From the NCBI RefSeq assembly GCF_000422245.1, contig NZ_ATHI01000026.1, forward strand, positions 62,001 to 126,000: a stretch of DNA of 64,000 bases. Reading direction: 5' to 3'. This DNA is from Alkalidesulfovibrio alkalitolerans DSM 16529 (GTDB lineage Bacteria > Desulfobacterota > Desulfovibrionia > Desulfovibrionales > Desulfovibrionaceae). The translations under genes were made by a program, and so were the position numbers. Shown here one piece after another: positions 1 to 9,539 of this stretch. The first letter of the stretch is position 1, and each line of letters starts with the position of its first letter. A model generated the notes under the pieces. That model saw nothing but the letters and a program-made list of their open reading frames with translations, did not search any database and was not told the DNA's origin.

Positions 1-975
1 TCCTTGTGCCCCTGGTGCCGCAAGCCCTTCACCTCGCGCATGCAGCACCTCGTCTCGGGCTTCATGCGCGTCCTGCCGGGCGAGCCGGACGCCTTCGCGC
101 CGACCCCGGCTGGCGAGGGCGCTCCCGAGCCCGAGTTTCCGGTCTGGTGGCCGGGCCGCTTCGCGCCCCGCGAGGACGACGGCGTGACCGTCCTGGCCCG
201 CTACGGCGGTCCCGGTTCCGAACTGTGGGTGGCGGACATCCGCCTGGACAACCTGCCGGTCTCGGCCTTCGACGACTGGCAGGCGGAATACGGCCTCACG
301 CTCTGGCCGAGCTTCATGCAAGGCCAGCCGTGCCTGGTGCGCGGCCAAGTGGGCGAGGGCAGCTATGTGCTCTCCTACGCCCATCTGGAGACGCCAGGCG
401 CGCCCGAGGCCAACCGCTGGCTCGCGCACATCCTCTCGCGCCTGCTTGGCCGCGATGACGCGTCGCTCCAGGCGTCGTCCCTGGCTGTCCCGGCCTGGGA
501 CGTGGCCGCCGAGCCCGTGCTTTGGGACGATCCGGTGCTGGCCCGGGCGTGGCGCGTCGTGGAGGAACTGGTCCGGCTCGGTCAGGAGCACTTCCTGCTC
601 TTCGAGCGCACGCCCTGGCTCATCGGCTGGCGGCGAGGGTTGCCGGGCCTGCAACTGAACGCCCTGCGCACCCTGGTGCGCGCGGTCCAGGCCCGCGAAC
701 CCGGCCACGAGGCGCGGCGCTTTTGGGCCGCAAGGGCCGATGATTTCGCCCGCGACCTCGATCTCTACGGCCGCGCCGTGACCGGCTACCTTCTGGCCGA
801 ACGGCTGGACATGACGCTCTCGCATTCGCCCGGCGCGCCCGCCGTGACCGGCCTTTCAGACCGCCGCGCCGCGCTCTTCGGCCCGCCCCAGGGCATCAGG
901 CAGGCGGGCGGCGGGCTGCACGCGCGCCTGCAAGGCCCCCTGGAAGAACTGGCCCGGCTGCTGCTCACGGCCTGA
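1..975 (+). CDS. BPL-N-like domain protein, C-terminal part
   Basis: The frame is open to the left edge of the window, so the N-terminus is missing; the TTG at position 4 should not be taken as the start. The visible part is about 324 residues. Residues 60-150 (GSELWVADIRL, QPCLVRGQVGEGSYVLSY, HLETPGAPEANRWLAHIL) resemble the end of a biotin-ligase N-terminal (BPL-N, glutamine-amidotransferase-like) domain. The remaining 170 residues look alpha-helical and are unrecognised. No membrane segment is seen. It ends 67 bp before sdaA on the same strand. The family call rests on remembered motif resemblance and is tentative. Confidence 0.5.
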   Translation, partial: SLCPWCRKPFTSRMQHLVSGFMRVLPGEPDAFAPTPAGEGAPEPEFPVWWPGRFAPREDDGVTVLARYGGPGSELWVADIRLDNLPVSAFDDWQAEYGLTLWPSFMQGQPCLVRGQVGEGSYVLSYAHLETPGAPEANRWLAHILSRLLGRDDASLQASSLAVPAWDVAAEPVLWDDPVLARAWRVVEELVRLGQEHFLLFERTPWLIGWRRGLPGLQLNALRTLVRAVQAREPGHEARRFWAARADDFARDLDLYGRAVTGYLLAERLDMTLSHSPGAPAVTGLSDRRAALFGPPQGIRQAGGGLHARLQGPLEELARLLLTA

Positions 976-1042
976 TGGACACGTTGACATCGCACGGGCT
1001 TTCGGCAAGGCATGTCCCATTGCCCCACACGCGGAGGCGCGC

Positions 1043-2410
1043 ATGAACGGCATCAGGCTCAGCATCTTCGACCTCTTCAAGATCGGCCCTGGGCCGTCCA
1101 GCTCGCACACCATCGGCCCCATGCGCGCGGCGCGCGACTTCAGCGCCGAGGCCGCGCGCCTCGGTGACGAGACGCTTTCCCGCGCGGCGCGGATCGAGGT
1201 CAGCCTCTTCGGCAGCCTGGCCGCCACGGGCCGGGGGCACGGCACGGTCAGGGCGGTGCTCGCGGGGCTCTTGGGCATGGAGCCGGAGAACTGCCCGCCC
1301 GAGTTCCTGGACGATCTGGCCGCCGATCCCGACCGGGTGCGCGAGATCGCCATCGGCCCGGCCCGACTCACGTTTTCCCCTACGTCCGTGATCTTCGACA
1401 CCGAGCGCCGCGACATCCCCCACCCGAACACGCTGGCCTTTCGCCTTCTCGACGCCGGAGGCCACGGCCTCTTCGAGAAGGAGTATTATTCCGTGGGCGG
1501 CGGGTTCGTGCAATGGAAGGGGTTTGAGCCGCCCGCGCGCGGCGAGCCGCAATACCCCTACGCGACCATGCGCGGCCTGCGCGAGCAACTCGACACTTAC
1601 GGCCCAGGGCTGGCCCGGCTGATGCTGGAGAACGAGAGCGCCGTGACCGGCGCGTCCGAGGTGGAGGTCATGGCCGGGCTGGACACGGTGCTCGGGGTCA
1701 TGGAGGCCTCGGTGCGAAACGGCCTCGCGGCCGAGGGCGTCTTGCCGGGCGCGCTTGGGCTGCATCGCAAGGCCAGGACGCTGCTCACCCGTTCAGGGAG
1801 CAAGCAGCGCGAGGCCGACCGTTTCATCGCCGAGTTGTGCGCCTGCGCCTTCGCCACGGCCGAGGAGAACGCGGCCGGGCACGTCGTCGTCACAGCGCCC
1901 ACCTGCGGCGCGGCCGGGGTGGTTCCGGCCGTGGCCCACGTCATGCGCGGCCGTCTCGGGTTGTCCGAGCAGTCCATTCGCGAGGGATTGCTGGCGGCGG
2001 CCGCGGTGGGCTTTCTGGCCATTTCCAACGCCACCATCGCGGGCGCGGAGGCCGGGTGTCAGGCGGAGATCGGCGTGGCCTCGGCCATGGCCGCGGCCAT
2101 GCTCGCGCAGGGCATGGGGCTTGGCGCGCGGGCCGTGGAGAACGCGGCCGAGATCGCGCTTGAGCATCATCTGGGCATGACCTGCGACCCGGTGGGCGGC
2201 TACGTGCAGATCCCATGCATCGAGCGTAACGCCATGGGCGCGGTGAAGGCGTATGCGGCCTACGTCATCGCCTCGGTGGCGTTGCCCGCGCACCACAAGG
2301 TGGGGCTGGACGAGGCGCTGAAGACGATGCTGGAGACCGGGCGGGACATGTGCGCCAAGTACAAGGAGACCTCGCGCGGCGGCCTGGCCGTGAACATCGC
2401 GAACTGCTGA
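1043..2410 (+). CDS. sdaA: L-serine ammonia-lyase, iron-sulfur-dependent, single chain
   Basis: Deaminates L-serine to pyruvate and ammonia in the cytoplasm using a [4Fe-4S] cluster. The 455 residues match the one-chain form of the family. The N-terminus carries SIFDLFKIGPGPSSSHT, the serine-binding signature. Candidate cluster cysteines lie in APTCGAAGVVPAV, AGCQAEIGVASAM and MTCDPVGGYVQIPC. The start ATG has a GGAGG ribosome-binding site 6 nt upstream. No obvious terminator follows; the DNA turns abruptly AT-rich within 20 bp of the stop codon. Confidence 0.95.
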   Translation: MNGIRLSIFDLFKIGPGPSSSHTIGPMRAARDFSAEAARLGDETLSRAARIEVSLFGSLAATGRGHGTVRAVLAGLLGMEPENCPPEFLDDLAADPDRVREIAIGPARLTFSPTSVIFDTERRDIPHPNTLAFRLLDAGGHGLFEKEYYSVGGGFVQWKGFEPPARGEPQYPYATMRGLREQLDTYGPGLARLMLENESAVTGASEVEVMAGLDTVLGVMEASVRNGLAAEGVLPGALGLHRKARTLLTRSGSKQREADRFIAELCACAFATAEENAAGHVVVTAPTCGAAGVVPAVAHVMRGRLGLSEQSIREGLLAAAAVGFLAISNATIAGAEAGCQAEIGVASAMAAAMLAQGMGLGARAVENAAEIALEHHLGMTCDPVGGYVQIPCIERNAMGAVKAYAAYVIASVALPAHHKVGLDEALKTMLETGRDMCAKYKETSRGGLAVNIANC

Positions 2411-3400
2411 CGATATTCTTGTGACGTGAGTCTTTCTAGGGTTTATATTCGGTAAGTTTGTAAATAATATTTCAATTCTTTCTTCTCATCATGATTTATT
2501 AAGTATTTTTTATTATTCATAAAGGAATGCGATAGAGTCTGGGTAGATCACAAATTTTTTCCCTGAAAGTTCGATAACGTATTCATTTCCCATTTTGAAT
2601 AGAATTTTTCCAAAAAATGTATTTTCATTGCATGAAATATTGCTATCTATTTTGCAAATACTTTCTCTTGTTCGTTCATCTAGATGGAATGTGACATTAT
2701 CTTTTCGGATGCCCGTCAACTCCATTGATCTATCAATAATATATCCTGTCAGCCTCAATGAAACTAGGGCGGGGAGAAGAAGTATTAAAACACAAAATAT
2801 ATGCTTATTTTCCATGTTTGTATTTGTTTTGTGCAATAAAATAATGAACAATATAAACATGACTAAAAATATTGTCGATATATCGCCTATATAATCATAT
2901 AGAAAATAGGAATTTGTGAGAAGGAGAAGAAAATAGGGGGAGAAAGCAAGGGAATGAGAAGCGAATGTTGATATTGTTTTGCGTAGAAATAGTTCTTTGT
3001 TTGCTATCCTGTTGAAGATTCCAAGGAAAAACCTGGCCGCAAAATGTGCCGTTACGACTATCGGGATAGAGAGAAGTAAGTAGATAATTGCAAATGAAAA
3101 AGAACTGGTAGCAAAAATAAAAGAGTCACCAATGGCAATCGATGTAGGAAAGTGTTTAATGCGAAAAAGATATATAACAACAACTGCGAGGCCGAGTGAG
3201 ACCGTTACTTTAGCTAAAAGCGAGATTGTATCTGTTGTCAAAGGTGTGGTTTTTTTTATTTTTATCATATTTTTTCATTGCTCGCATCATGTCTTTGTTT
3301 AGGATTCACTTTGTGGCGAACATGTAAGCTTGTATAAAATTTTTTGTAGTGCCAATTATTTTTTGATTCCACCGCGATATTCGTGAGCGGGGGCACTTTG
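2411..3400. other. AT-rich island
   Basis: From just after the sdaA stop to about 3380 the base composition drops sharply, to roughly one third G+C by eye, against GC-rich flanks. The island holds only the unknown membrane protein gene below. No transposase, integrase, direct repeat or tRNA is visible at either edge. Composition and codon use suggest acquisition from a low-GC source, but the mechanism cannot be seen. Confidence 0.75.
2513..3268 (-). CDS. Unknown five-helix membrane protein in AT-rich DNA
   Basis: I do not recognise this 251-residue protein. Hydrophobic segments at about 18-36, 52-76, 103-125, 130-146 and 157-178 predict five membrane helices. A hydrophilic C-terminal tail of some 70 residues contains two cysteines (ESICKIDSNISC). 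Codons are strongly A/T-ending, unlike every other gene here. The start ATG has no clear Shine-Dalgarno sequence, only an A-rich leader. It stands alone, upstream of nothing on its strand. The long frame despite low GC argues that it is a real gene; function is unknown. Confidence 0.7.
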   Translation of the reverse strand: MIKIKKTTPLTTDTISLLAKVTVSLGLAVVVIYLFRIKHFPTSIAIGDSFIFATSSFSFAIIYLLLSIPIVVTAHFAARFFLGIFNRIANKELFLRKTISTFASHSLAFSPYFLLLLTNSYFLYDYIGDISTIFLVMFILFIILLHKTNTNMENKHIFCVLILLLPALVSLRLTGYIIDRSMELTGIRKDNVTFHLDERTRESICKIDSNISCNENTFFGKILFKMGNEYVIELSGKKFVIYPDSIAFLYE

Positions 3401-3411
3401 CGCGCCCCCGC
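3387..3411 (-). terminator. GC-rich inverted repeat downstream of ycaO
   Basis: GCGGGGGC at 3387-3394 pairs with GCCCCCGC at 3404-3411 around a 9-nt loop. It lies 11 bp after the ycaO stop on the minus strand. There is no T-run after the stem, so it is a weak candidate terminator or an mRNA 3'-end stabiliser. Confidence 0.4.
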
Positions 3412-3422
3412 CCGTCTCTCGT

Positions 3423-5111
3423 TCAAATCCCCACGAGCCCCTTGATGCGGGACATCAGGCGCGGGCTCACGCGCCGCGCGGAGCTGAAGTCCGGGGCCAG
3501 TTCGAGCCCCGGCACGAAGCACTTGGCCACGGGAATCTCCAGGTCCGCGCGCGTGAGGTCCACGTAGATGGGCTCGTAGCCGCTGCGCGCCAGGGTCTCT
3601 TCGAGCAGGGCGAGGTCGTGGTCCGGGTGGCCCGTGGCGTAGTTGGGCAGGTCCTCCCAGGCGATTTCGGGCAGGCCCTCGGGCCAGGGCTTGGTGGCCG
3701 GGCCGCCGGGGTAGGGGTGCATGGTCTCCAGAAGCGCCGAGAGCGCGGCCTTTTGTCCGTTCAGGGAACAGGCCGTGCCGCGCGTCACGCTGCCGTCCTC
3801 CAGGACCACGAAGGCCTTGTAGCAGGGCACGCCGAACTCCGTGGCGATGTCCTGGAATACGACGTGCGCGCCCTGGGCCTCGTGGTCGGCCAGAAGCTTG
3901 GCCAGGGCCGGGTCGCGGGCCGTGAGCCGAAAACAGCGCGCGGGGTCGTACAGGCCCAAGGATTCCGCGTCGCGCTCCAAGACCTCGCACAGGGCGGCGG
4001 CGCGCGCCTGCGGCATGGTCACGCCCGAGGCCAGGCCCGTGGAGTCGAGCGAGGCGTAGAGCGTGGGCTCGTCCAGGTTGCAGAAGAGGAAGACGAGTTG
4101 CGGCGGCACGTACACGGCGCGGCCGTCCGGGGCCTGGCCCTGCATCCAGTAGAGCATCTGGCCCGCATAGGGCGCGTCCGGGCTCATGGCGCTCAGGTCG
4201 AGCGTCTCCAAGCCCTCTGCGGCCAACTCCTCGCGGCCGCCGATTTCCAGCGGATAGGGCCGCGTGCGGCCGAGCACGCCGTCAGCGCCGAAGCTCGCGT
4301 AGCTGCTCACGCGCTCGGCGATCTCCATGTTCAGCGAGGCGCGGGCCACGTCCAGGCTCAGACCCTTGCCGTAGCTGATCTGCACGCCCTCCATATGGTA
4401 GTCCAGGCGGCCGTTTTGCACGTGCACGTCCATGTTCCAGCGCCGCATGAGCGCGATGGGCGAGAGCGAGGCCGTGTGCCGCTGCTCCACGTCGGCGTAC
4501 ACGTCGAGCCGCGTGAGCCGCTCTAAGGCCATGCGGTGCACCTCCTCGGCCGAGGGCAGCGAGGCCGCCTGGGGCAGGCCCGCGCCGTAGCGCTCGGCAA
4601 AGACCTGGGCCACGGTCGCGGCCGGAGAAAGCGCCCTGGCCAGGGCCTCGTCGTCCACCACCTGCGGCAGATCGGCGGCGATGGCGCGGGGGAAGGGCTC
4701 GTGCGAGGTGACGTTGTCCTCCACCAGCCTGAGCCAGCAGCGGTGGTCGTCGCGGTCGGGCAGAAGGCTCGCGGCGATGAGCGGAAGCGGCGTGAGCCGG
4801 GCCAGGGCGGCAAGGTCCACGCTCTCGAAGAGCGGCCGGAACTGCGCGTAGTCGGGGTGCATGAGGCAGGCCTCGTAGAGCAGCGCCTGGAACTCGGGCG
4901 GGTCCTCGCGCACGGCCCGCTCGCACAAGCCGTAAAATTCTTCCGGCCCCACGTGGCCGAGCATCTTCAGGAGGAAGCGGCGCATGAACTCGTCGTCGGG
5001 GTGCTTCTTGACGTAGGCGATGGCCTGGCCGGGATTGGTGACGCCGCCCGGAACGGCGGAGAAGAAGCCGACGCCCGCGGCCGTGGATTCGCGTTTCAGT
5101 CTGTAGCGCAT
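3423..5111 (-). CDS. YcaO-domain protein with helical N-terminal region
   Basis: YcaO proteins use ATP to activate backbone amides, as in azoline-forming cyclodehydratases and thioamidation enzymes. The gene encodes 562 residues. Residues 30-230 look helical, possibly TPR-like; the YcaO domain covers about 235-562. Visible motifs are SLDVARASLNMEIAER (252-267), of the family S-x(n)-E-x2-ER type, and EVLERDA (376-382). The start at 5111 is chosen because AGGAG lies 7 nt upstream; the frame stays open farther upstream but has no such site. No precursor peptide, E1-like partner or dehydrogenase is adjacent, so the substrate is unknown. The C-terminus lacks a PxPxP ending. It is divergent from msrAB. 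Confidence 0.85.
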   Translation of the reverse strand: MRYRLKRESTAAGVGFFSAVPGGVTNPGQAIAYVKKHPDDEFMRRFLLKMLGHVGPEEFYGLCERAVREDPPEFQALLYEACLMHPDYAQFRPLFESVDLAALARLTPLPLIAASLLPDRDDHRCWLRLVEDNVTSHEPFPRAIAADLPQVVDDEALARALSPAATVAQVFAERYGAGLPQAASLPSAEEVHRMALERLTRLDVYADVEQRHTASLSPIALMRRWNMDVHVQNGRLDYHMEGVQISYGKGLSLDVARASLNMEIAERVSSYASFGADGVLGRTRPYPLEIGGREELAAEGLETLDLSAMSPDAPYAGQMLYWMQGQAPDGRAVYVPPQLVFLFCNLDEPTLYASLDSTGLASGVTMPQARAAALCEVLERDAESLGLYDPARCFRLTARDPALAKLLADHEAQGAHVVFQDIATEFGVPCYKAFVVLEDGSVTRGTACSLNGQKAALSALLETMHPYPGGPATKPWPEGLPEIAWEDLPNYATGHPDHDLALLEETLARSGYEPIYVDLTRADLEIPVAKCFVPGLELAPDFSSARRVSPRLMSRIKGLVGI

Positions 5112-5322
5112 GGGAAAGCTCCTGGACGATATGGGGTGTTGCCGCCGCGCGGCCTGGGGCGGTGCGGCATGATCCGGACCGGGCCTGCCACGGCCCCGCC
5201 CGGTATTTCCGACTATCCTGGTTTGCAATCGCGGGCAAGGCGAGAAAATCTCGCGCACGTCTCGCCAGCGCGGCCCGAAGTGTGGTATTGCGGAAACGAG
5301 AATCCTGCAAGCGAGGTGGGGC

Positions 5323-6441
5323 ATGAGTGTTTCCATTTTCGGCGCGGTCTGCGCGGCGGTCTGCCTGGGGCTGGCGGGAGCGGCCCTGGCGGCGGAAGGC
5401 AAGGTTCCACAGGACGCCAAGAGCGCGGTTTTCGCGGGTGGCTGCTTCTGGTGCACCGAGGCGGACTTCGAAAAGCTGCCGGGCGTGTACGAGGTCGAGT
5501 CGGGCTACGCGGGCGGCGCCACTCCCTATCCCACTTACGAACAGGTGGGCACTGGCGAGACCGGGCACCTGGAGAGCGTGCGCGTGTTCTACGATCCGCA
5601 GCGCATCTCCTACGCGGAATTGGTGGAGGCGTTTTGGCGCATGATCGATCCCACGGACGCGGGCGGGCAGTTCCCGGACCGGGGCGAGCAGTACACCACG
5701 GCCATCTTCTACGCCGACGCCGAGGAACTGGCCGTGGCCGAGGCCTCGCGCAAGCGGCTCGAAGCCTCGGGCAAGTTCAGGAAGCCCATCGCCACGGCCA
5801 TCCGCAAGCTCGAAACTTTCTATCCCGCCGAGGACTATCACCAGAACTTCTACAAGACCAATCCGGGCCGTTACTCGCAGTACCGCGATTTTTCGGGCCG
5901 CGACCGGTTCATGCGCGGCCATTGGGGCGATAAACCCTTCGCGGATCTCGGCGCGCCGGTCGTCATGAGCCCGGCCGAAGGCAAAAAGAAGGGATCGTGG
6001 AGGGATTTCGTGAAGCCCGACAAGGACGAACTGAAAAAGCGCCTTACGCCCATGCAGTACAAGGTCACGCAGGAGGACGGCACGGAACCGCCGTTCCGCA
6101 ACGAATATTTCGACAATCACCGTGAGGGCATCTACGTGGACGTGGTCTCGGGCGAGCCTCTCTTCGCCTCGGTGCACAAGTTCGATTCCGGCACGGGCTG
6201 GCCGAGCTTCTGGCAACCGCTGGACAAGGACAATGTGGTCGAGCGCACGGACAGGAGGCTGTTCATGATCCGCACCGAAGTGCGCAGCCGCCGCGCGGAT
6301 TCGCATCTGGGCCACGTCTTCGACGACGGCCCCGCGCCCACCGGGCTTCGCTACTGCATCAACTCGGCCGCGCTACGCTTCGTGCCGCGCGAGGAGATGG
6401 AGCGCGAGGGTTACGGCGAGTATCTGAAGCTGTTCGACTAA
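5323..6441 (+). CDS. msrAB: Periplasmic MsrA-MsrB fusion, methionine sulfoxide reductase
   Basis: Repairs both epimers of methionine sulfoxide in oxidised proteins. The protein has 372 residues. Residues 1-24 form a signal peptide ending ALAAE, so it acts outside the cytoplasm. MsrA follows with the catalytic GGCFWCTE motif at about 40-47. MsrB occupies about 225-372, with GTGWPSFW and the catalytic cysteine in [11 protein letters not shown]. The zinc CxxC pair of some MsrB proteins is absent ([13 protein letters not shown]), as in the zinc-free subgroup. GAGGTGG precedes the ATG. A palindromic repeat begins 6 nt after the stop. Confidence 0.95.
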   Translation: MSVSIFGAVCAAVCLGLAGAALAAEGKVPQDAKSAVFAGGCFWCTEADFEKLPGVYEVESGYAGGATPYPTYEQVGTGETGHLESVRVFYDPQRISYAELVEAFWRMIDPTDAGGQFPDRGEQYTTAIFYADAEELAVAEASRKRLEASGKFRKPIATAIRKLETFYPAEDYHQNFYKTNPGRYSQYRDFSGRDRFMRGHWGDKPFADLGAPVVMSPAEGKKKGSWRDFVKPDKDELKKRLTPMQYKVTQEDGTEPPFRNEYFDNHREGIYVDVVSGEPLFASVHKFDSGTGWPSFWQPLDKDNVVERTDRRLFMIRTEVRSRRADSHLGHVFDDGPAPTGLRYCINSAALRFVPREEMEREGYGEYLKLFD

Positions 6442-6445
6442 ACGG

Positions 6446-6574
6446 CCCAGGCCGCTGAAAAGACGCCGTCTGCGGCGTTGCTGAGAAAGCGCCGATCCCT
6501 CGTGTATTTTTTGATGCACGTCGGGCCCGGCGCTTTTTTGCGCCTTGCATCCGATGTCTTTTCAGCGGCCTGGG
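6446..6574 (+). repeat. Palindromic 3'-end element, copy A (full length)
   Basis: This 129-bp element has perfect 18-bp terminal inverted repeats: CCCAGGCCGCTGAAAAGA at 6446-6463 and its complement at 6557-6574. Inside are AAAGCGCCG/CGGCGCTTT and an apical CGTGTAT/ATGCACG stem. The left unpaired segment contains GTCTGCGGCGTTGC; the right one contains TTGCGCCTTGCATC. The core CAGG begins 6 nt after the msrAB stop codon and is oriented with that gene. Confidence 0.9.
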
Positions 6575-6715
6575 AAACGGAATCTGCCAGCAACCTCGGA
6601 CCACGCTGAAACTCTCTGCAGTTGGGGGATTACCCCGAAAAAATGGGGTTGCCCTGTGTGTTCGTTTCCAGATACGGTTTGTCCACTTTTTCGTAAAAGC
6701 AGATCGGGCGGGAAC

Positions 6716-8788
6716 ATGCGGCGTCTTTTGGAGCATTTCGAGAAGACCTCCGAACATCATGGCCGTTGGGCTGCGCAGCCCGCGTTTCTGGCCACGGCGG
6801 GCCTCGTCGTCATGGGCGTGCTGGTGGCGCTGGGCCATTTCGACTTCCTCCTCTTCCACGCCCTGACCGAGCTCTTCTCCGCCGCCGTCTGCCTGGCCGT
6901 CTTTCTGCTTGCTTGGAACACCCGGGGCATGATGTCCAACGGCGGATTGCTGGTCATTGGCATTTCACTGGCTTTCGCCGGCTTCGTGGACGTGCTGCAC
7001 ACCCTCGCCTACAAGGGTATGGGGTACATGACCTGGGGCGGATCCAACCTGCCCACGCAGCTTTGGATCGCGGGCCGAATCGTCCAGACCCTGGGTCTTT
7101 TGGCCCTGCCGTTCGCCGTGACCCGGCGGGTCCACGCGAAAAGCACCTTCCTGGCCTTCGCGGTCGTGACCGTGGCGCTCCTTGGGGTCATCTTCACCGG
7201 CGTCTTCCCGGACTGTTTTGTGGAAGGGCAAGGGCTCACGCCGTTCAAGAAGAACATGGAATATCTGCTTTTATCGGCCATGCTGCTGTCGGCGGGGCTT
7301 TTGTGGCGGGTGCGTTTCTCCTTCGACCAGCAGGTCTTCGAGCTTCTCGCGGCCTCCATCCTGCTTACGGCCGCCTCGGAGCTGTTCTTTACCTTCTACG
7401 TCAGCGTGTACGGCATATCCAACATCGCCGGGCACCTGCTCAAGGTCGCGGCCGTCTATCTGGTCTACAGGGCGCTCATCGAAACCGGCCTGACCAAGCC
7501 CTTCGCGCTGCTTTTCCGGGAACTCAAGCAACGCGAGGAGGAACTGACCTCGGCCAGGGACGCGGCTGAACGGGCCAACCAAGCCAAAGGCATGTTTCTG
7601 GCCAACGTCAGCCACGAGGTCCGCACGCCGCTCTCCGGCGTCATGAACCTGCTCAAGCTGCTCGACGCCACGCGCCTCGATCCGGAGCAGCGCGAGTACG
7701 TCCGCTTGGCGACCGCCTCCAGCCGGGGGCTCCTACACATTCTCAACGACATCCTCGATCTTTCCCGCATCGAGTCCGGGCGCATGCCCATCGAGGAGTC
7801 CGACTTCGCGCTCAAGCCCTTCCTCGGGGAGATACGGGACGTCTTCGCGCACCAAGCCAGACAGCGCGGCATCGACTTCTCGCTTGAAATCGACCCCACC
7901 CTGCCGGAGACGCTGCACGGCGATCCGCTACGCATCCGGCAGATCATCTTCAATCTCGCGGGCAACTCAGCGAAGTTCACCGAACAGGGTCGGATAGCGA
8001 TCCGGGCGGAGAAGGACGGGATCGCCGACGATGGGCGGATCATCCTGCGCCTGACGGTCTCCGACACCGGGCCGGGCATCCCCAAGGCCCAGCAAGAGAG
8101 CATCTTCGAGCCGTTCGTACAGGCGGATGGCGGGCCGGGCAGAAAGCACGGGGGTACTGGGCTTGGGCTGGCCATCGTGCGTCGCCTGTGCGACGCCATG
8201 GGGGGCGACATCGAGCTTGAAAGCGAGCCTGGGACCGGGACGACGTTCACGGTCCGCCTGCCGCTCCGGGAAGGGAGTGAGCTTCAGGCAGACGTTCGGG
8301 CAGAGGAGTTTCCGGCCGAAAGTGCAGCGCGTTCCCCCGACCATGCCGGACAGCACAAAGAGTCGTCGAGTCTGGCCGATCTGCCGCCCATGCGTCTTCT
8401 CCTTGCCGACGATAGCCGGGTGAACAATTTGGCGCTGCGAAGGCTTCTGGAGAAGCGCGGGCACGAGGTTTTGCCCGTCTGGTCGGGACAGGAGGCGCTC
8501 GACGCGCTTGCGGTCGAAGACGTGGATGTGGTGCTCATGGACGTGCAGATGCCCGGCATGGACGGCATCCAGGCCACCCAGGCCATTCGGGCCGGAAAGG
8601 CCGGACGGGCGGACGTTCCCATCCTGGCGCTGACGGCCCATGCCGCGAGCGGCGACAGGGAGCGCTTTTTGGCTGCGGGCATGAACGACCACGTGGTCAA
8701 GCCTGTGGAAGAAGACGACCTCGCCCGCGCCCTGGCCGCGTTCGGGCCCGGCGCGGCTATTCCCGGTAATCGACTAGTTCGGCCGTGA
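6716..8788 (+). CDS. Membrane hybrid histidine kinase, MASE-type sensor
   Basis: A sensor kinase of 690 residues. About 25-235 hold seven or more hydrophobic helices of MASE3-like type (HALTELFSAAVCLAVFLLAW, DVLHTLAYKGMGYM). A short coiled coil leads to HisKA with SHEVRTP (His300), an HATPase domain ([19 protein letters not shown]), and a C-terminal receiver with Asp609 (VLMDVQMPGMDG) and the conserved Lys in VVKPVEE. The ATG at 6716 is preferred because membrane helices start soon after it; the frame is open upstream into repeat A. The last 32 bp overlap the convergent DUF3108 gene. The output partner is not evident. Confidence 0.88.
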   Translation: MRRLLEHFEKTSEHHGRWAAQPAFLATAGLVVMGVLVALGHFDFLLFHALTELFSAAVCLAVFLLAWNTRGMMSNGGLLVIGISLAFAGFVDVLHTLAYKGMGYMTWGGSNLPTQLWIAGRIVQTLGLLALPFAVTRRVHAKSTFLAFAVVTVALLGVIFTGVFPDCFVEGQGLTPFKKNMEYLLLSAMLLSAGLLWRVRFSFDQQVFELLAASILLTAASELFFTFYVSVYGISNIAGHLLKVAAVYLVYRALIETGLTKPFALLFRELKQREEELTSARDAAERANQAKGMFLANVSHEVRTPLSGVMNLLKLLDATRLDPEQREYVRLATASSRGLLHILNDILDLSRIESGRMPIEESDFALKPFLGEIRDVFAHQARQRGIDFSLEIDPTLPETLHGDPLRIRQIIFNLAGNSAKFTEQGRIAIRAEKDGIADDGRIILRLTVSDTGPGIPKAQQESIFEPFVQADGGPGRKHGGTGLGLAIVRRLCDAMGGDIELESEPGTGTTFTVRLPLREGSELQADVRAEEFPAESAARSPDHAGQHKESSSLADLPPMRLLLADDSRVNNLALRRLLEKRGHEVLPVWSGQEALDALAVEDVDVVLMDVQMPGMDGIQATQAIRAGKAGRADVPILALTAHAASGDRERFLAAGMNDHVVKPVEEDDLARALAAFGPGAAIPGNRLVRP

Positions 8789-9539
8789 AGTAGCCCACCA
8801 GCACCTTCGATTTGACCATCACCGGCAGGCGGCGTTCGTCGGCCGTCACCCAGATGAGCAACGCCGCATCCGGGCTCTTGGCGAAGACTCCGCCCAGGTC
8901 GCGGATGTCGGGCACCACGCAGAAGGCGTCGAACTCGCCAGCGGGCGTCTTGACCGTCTCGCGCGCAACCACCGTGGCCTGCCCCAGGACGTACTTCTTG
9001 CCGTCCGTCACGGCTTGGCGGATGACCGTGCCCACCGTAAGTGGCGCGGGATGCGCGCGGAAGGCGAAGAGCACCGAGAGCGGGTCCAGGGTGCCGGGGT
9101 AGATGCGCACCGTGTTCTTGTGCAGGCCGGTCTCGCGGCTCCACAGTTCGGCCGTTCCGTTGTGCGCGAAGAAGCGAAGCTCGAAGTCGCGGCGGTACGA
9201 GCCTTCGCTGATGTCCGTGATGTAGAGGTAGGAGCCTTCCACGTCCGGATCGGTCCAGGACTCGTTCACGTCGCGGACCTTGTAGAAGGCGTCGGCGAAG
9301 GAGTTGGTGCGCGCGGTCATGCGAAAGCCGCGCGCGGGCCTGCCGTCCAACTCGCGCGGTTCGAGAACCTCGATGACCGCCCGGCCGACGTTGAAGATGC
9401 CCCAGCGCACGTTGTATTCGAAACGCTCGCCGGGCTGGAACCAGCGTTCGCGCTGGGCGTCCTCGACAGACGCCGAGACCGAGCCCGGCCAAAAGGGTAC
9501 CAACAGCGCCAGGACAAGGGCCATGCATATCGTTTTCAT
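8757..9539 (-). CDS. DUF3108 domain protein, exported
   Basis: The 260-residue protein begins with a clear signal peptide (about 1-24, ending VSASVED), so it is periplasmic or outer-membrane associated. The mature part opens with GERFEYNVRWGIFNVGRA, typical of DUF3108 proteins, and carries the beta-rich pattern seen through VSDGKKY-like and AGEFDAFCV segments. Function in the family is not established. The gene converges on and overlaps the hybrid kinase end by 32 bp. It is divergent from cobA-hemD, with about 140 bp between the two starts. Confidence 0.8.
   Translation of the reverse strand: MKTICMALVLALLVPFWPGSVSASVEDAQRERWFQPGERFEYNVRWGIFNVGRAVIEVLEPRELDGRPARGFRMTARTNSFADAFYKVRDVNESWTDPDVEGSYLYITDISEGSYRRDFELRFFAHNGTAELWSRETGLHKNTVRIYPGTLDPLSVLFAFRAHPAPLTVGTVIRQAVTDGKKYVLGQATVVARETVKTPAGEFDAFCVVPDIRDLGGVFAKSPDAALLIWVTADERRLPVMVKSKVLVGYFTAELVDYRE

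Noticed and set aside
5323-6441. MsrB inactivated by loss of cysteines
   Set aside because: Only the zinc-binding CxxC is absent; the catalytic RYCINSAAL cysteine is present, as in normal zinc-free MsrB proteins.
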